Assembly: GCA_003486645.1 (NCBI GenBank)
Contig: DNGI01000253.1
Coordinates: forward strand, 19,060 to 27,073
Reading direction: 5' to 3'
Source: Cyanobacteria bacterium UBA11370
GTDB lineage: Bacteria; Cyanobacteriota; Cyanobacteriia; Cyanobacteriales; Coleofasciculaceae
DNA: 8,014 bases
The notes beneath the pieces were generated by a model. That model saw only the letters and a list, made by a program, of their open reading frames with translations, ran no database searches and was not told where the DNA came from. Positions 6,988-8,014 of this stretch are shown here, one piece after another. Both the position numbers and the translations under genes were made by a program. Each line of letters starts with the position of its first letter. Within the stretch, counting starts at the first letter, position 1.

Positions 6988-7016
6988 GTAAAGACGCTGC
7001 ATTGCAACGTCTCTAC
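6988..7016. repeat. Short interspersed palindrome between rplI and dnaB
   Basis: This is a 29-bp near-palindrome: GTAAAGACGCTGCA and TGCAACGTCTCTAC around a central T, pairing at 12 of 14 positions. It resembles the GTAGAGACGTTGCA-type palindrome that I recall as dispersed in cyanobacterial genomes. In the rplI-dnaB spacer it could fold in the mRNA and alter processing or the expression ratio of the two genes; that is inferred. Confidence 0.7.
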
Positions 7017-7035
7017 AGATTAATGACATAAACCC

Positions 7036-7494
7036 TTAATTAGGTGCAACATGAATTTCTACAATCGCCGTCACTTCTGGATGTAGCTTGACTTCAGCTT
7101 TGTAGAAACCGAGCTTGCTAATATCCGGTACAGTAATTCCCCGACGGTCTATTTCTTGACCTGTTGCTGCTTGAATCGCCTCGGCGACTTCCGAAGCCGT
7201 AATCGTACCAAAGATCGCCTCATTTTCACCCACTTGTTTGCGGATGGTATAGCGACCAATCGTTTCCAATGCCGTCTTCTGAGTATCAGCTTGCTGTTTG
7301 ATTTCGATTAAGCGCAGTCGTTCTTGTTCTTTGCGACGTTCAACTTGCTTGAGGATACCAGGAGTCGCTTGAATTCCAATTCCTTTGGGAACTAGATAAT
7401 TGCGAGCATAACCGGGAGCCACTTCTACAAGATCGCCAGCTTTTCCTAGCTTCCGGACATCTTGATTTAATACTAATTGCACACGTTTTGTCAT
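7036..7494 (-). CDS. rplI: 50S ribosomal protein L9
   Basis: The protein has 152 residues, normal for bL9. The N-terminal rRNA-binding domain has the signature [22 protein letters not shown] (17-38), a long connecting helix covers about 42-75, and the C-terminal domain about 76-152 includes [11 protein letters not shown] and [13 protein letters not shown]. The frame stays open to an ATG at 7543-7545, but the true start is the ATG at 7492-7494: MTKRVQLVL is the family N terminus, and AAGGA sits 5 nt upstream. The extra upstream codons come from hairpin repeat sequence. dnaB follows after 65 nt on the same strand. The 5' leader region is unusually rich in hairpins (7517-7859). Confidence 0.96.
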   Translation of the reverse strand: MTKRVQLVLNQDVRKLGKAGDLVEVAPGYARNYLVPKGIGIQATPGILKQVERRKEQERLRLIEIKQQADTQKTALETIGRYTIRKQVGENEAIFGTITASEVAEAIQAATGQEIDRRGITVPDISKLGFYKAEVKLHPEVTAIVEIHVAPN

Positions 7495-7499
7495 AAAAA

Positions 7500-7504
7500 T
7501 CCTT
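7500..7504 (-). promoter_or_regulatory. Shine-Dalgarno of rplI
   Basis: AAGGA on the minus strand, five bases before ATG 7492-7494, supports the short (152-residue) form of L9 over the longer open frame. Confidence 0.75.
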
Positions 7505-7516
7505 CGTTGTGGGAAA

Positions 7517-7537
7517 CTCTGTGTCTTTAGACCAGAG
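7517..7537. repeat. T-bulge hairpin, left copy
   Basis: CTCTG pairs with CAGAG around GTCTTTAGAC, itself GTCT/AGAC with a TT tip, with one unpaired T at 7522. It shares the 13-mer GTGTCTTTAGACC with the copy at 7835-7847. Confidence 0.8.
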
Positions 7538-7575
7538 AGGAACACACGGTAGCGAATTTATTCGCCTACAGTTTT

Positions 7576-7643
7576 CCCCTTGCGGGGTGGAGGGGTATGG
7601 TTGCCCCTCCGGTGAGGTATGGTTGCCTCAAATCCCTTGCGGG
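7576..7643. repeat. Four ordered hairpins with two repeated loop sequences
   Basis: In order: CCCC/GGGG around TTGC (7576-7587); GGAGGGG/CCCCTCC around TATGGTTG (7589-7610); TGAGG/CCTCA around the same TATGGTTG (7613-7630); CCC/GGG around TTGC (7634-7643). The layout is symmetrical by loop type. The two middle hairpins keep the loop but change the stem with pairing preserved. They lie 82-150 bp upstream of the rplI start. Confidence 0.8.
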
Positions 7644-7744
7644 TAAAGTTAGCTTCGCCAATGTTTTAAGAGCTTTTTAGATTTGCCACACTGTTCCAGT
7701 GACCTTAGAACTGTTTAATTGCAAATGACAGGGCAAGGAACTAG

Positions 7745-7859
7745 CTACGCATTCCAGGGTGTCGTGACTCAAAAAACGTAGTCCGTAAAGGACTTAGGCT
7801 GGTAAGCACGGCTTCAGGGTTTAGCTGAAGCCCCGTGTCTTTAGACCGGGGTTGCTTAC
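7745..7859 (+). ncRNA. Structured segment resembling an IS605/TnpB right end (omega-RNA-like)
   Basis: On the plus strand several stems nest without conflict: CTACG (7745-7749) with CGTAG (7777-7781); then GTAAGCA (7802-7808) with TGCTTAC (7853-7859), closing a junction that holds GGCTTCAG/CTGAAGCC (7810-7832) and the T-bulge hairpin at its minimal pairing (7833-7849). AGTCC/GGACT (7780-7794) overlaps the first stem by two bases. The 3' end of TnpB elements folds in a similar way and gives rise to the guide-carrying omega RNA. No tnpB is present, and transcription is not shown. Confidence 0.33.
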
Positions 7860-8014
7860 AGTCTTTTGGTGGGTAGGGACTTGTTGAAAGAGCGATGATG
7901 CTCGCCAAACATTCCATCTTACGAAAATCTGGGGTGCGATCGCAAGATGGAATGTTTGGCGAGCATCATCGCTCTTTCAACAAGTCCCTACCCACCAAAA
8001 GACTGTAAGCAACC
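7850..8014. repeat. 71-bp perfect inverted repeat with 23-nt spacer, at the window end
   Basis: Bases 7850-7920 and 7944-8014 are exact reverse complements over all 71 positions. The 23-nt spacer (7921-7943) ends in a HIP1 octamer (7936-7943). The inner end of the pairing stops at an A-C mismatch; the outer end cannot be judged because the window stops there. It may be a genuine inverted pair of mobile ends, or a contig-end or chimeric fold-back artefact. Confidence 0.95.

Larger units (their letters stand above)
7517..7859 (+). mobile_element. Putative non-autonomous IS200/IS605-like element (PATE-type)
   Basis: No gene is visible here. The region is bounded by two 21-nt hairpins in the same orientation (7517-7537 and 7831-7851). 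Both have the core GTCTTTAGAC, five-base-pair outer stems and a single bulged T in the same place. The outer stems differ in a compensating way: CTCTG/CAGAG versus CCCCG/CGGGG. Paired end hairpins with an extrahelical T are a hallmark of IS200/IS605-family ends recognised by TnpA. No tnpA or tnpB remains. The interior has four small hairpins and a structured right end. TTAC at 7856-7859 could be a cleavage tetranucleotide, but a matching left boundary was not found. The whole-element call is inference; the hairpins are seen directly. Confidence 0.42.

Noticed and set aside
7741..7917. Minus-strand open frame of 58 codons running from the terminal inverted repeat through the junction structure
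   Set aside because: It passes through hairpin stems and repeat arm sequence, has no family features, and no Shine-Dalgarno was seen.
7947..8014. Plus-strand frame from ATG 7947 running off the right edge
   Set aside because: It is only the mirror of the left repeat arm; 22 codons without recognisable content.

Overview
The window reads as cyanobacterial chromosome. The octamer GCGATCGC (HIP1) occurs nine times. Short heptamer repeats of the kind common in filamentous cyanobacteria are scattered through it. The gene content also fits: a CbiG-CobJ fusion, a TIGR03792-type protein, and a DnaB with a full intein just downstream of rplI. I cannot name the genus. The right end stops exactly at the end of a perfect inverted-repeat arm and the left end starts inside another inverted repeat, so this may be a whole short-read contig that broke at repeats.

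Layout. (1) Positions 3-1370, plus strand: the 3' part of a CbiG-CobJ fusion for cobalamin ring biosynthesis, open through the left edge; two repeat elements lie in its reading frame. (2) 1471-2820, minus strand: a two-gene group with a TIGR03792-type small protein (upstream) and a membrane-anchored peptidoglycan-binding protein with a SPOR-like tail. (3) 2998-3895, plus strand: a phasin-like coiled-coil protein and an exported FKBP-type prolyl isomerase, 28 nt apart and probably one transcript. (4) 3896-4135: a gene-free convergent spacer whose two arms are heptamer repeats in opposite orientation, able to fold into one large hairpin. (5) 4136-7494, minus strand: rplI then dnaB, the conserved bacterial order, with a short palindromic repeat between them. 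(6) 7495-8014: about 520 nt without a credible gene, full of ordered hairpins, ending in a 71-bp perfect inverted repeat.

The most notable items are the intein in the DnaB Walker A loop, which carries a Cro/C1-like helix-turn-helix between its two LAGLIDADG motifs, and the hairpin-rich leader of rplI. That leader looks like a transposase-less IS200/IS605-type element: two hairpins with the same core and the same bulged T, but compensating stem changes, sit 314 bp apart. Inside are two hairpins sharing an identical 8-nt loop on different stems, and a foldable three-way junction at its right end. No CRISPR array, tRNA, rRNA, defence system or intact transposase gene was seen.
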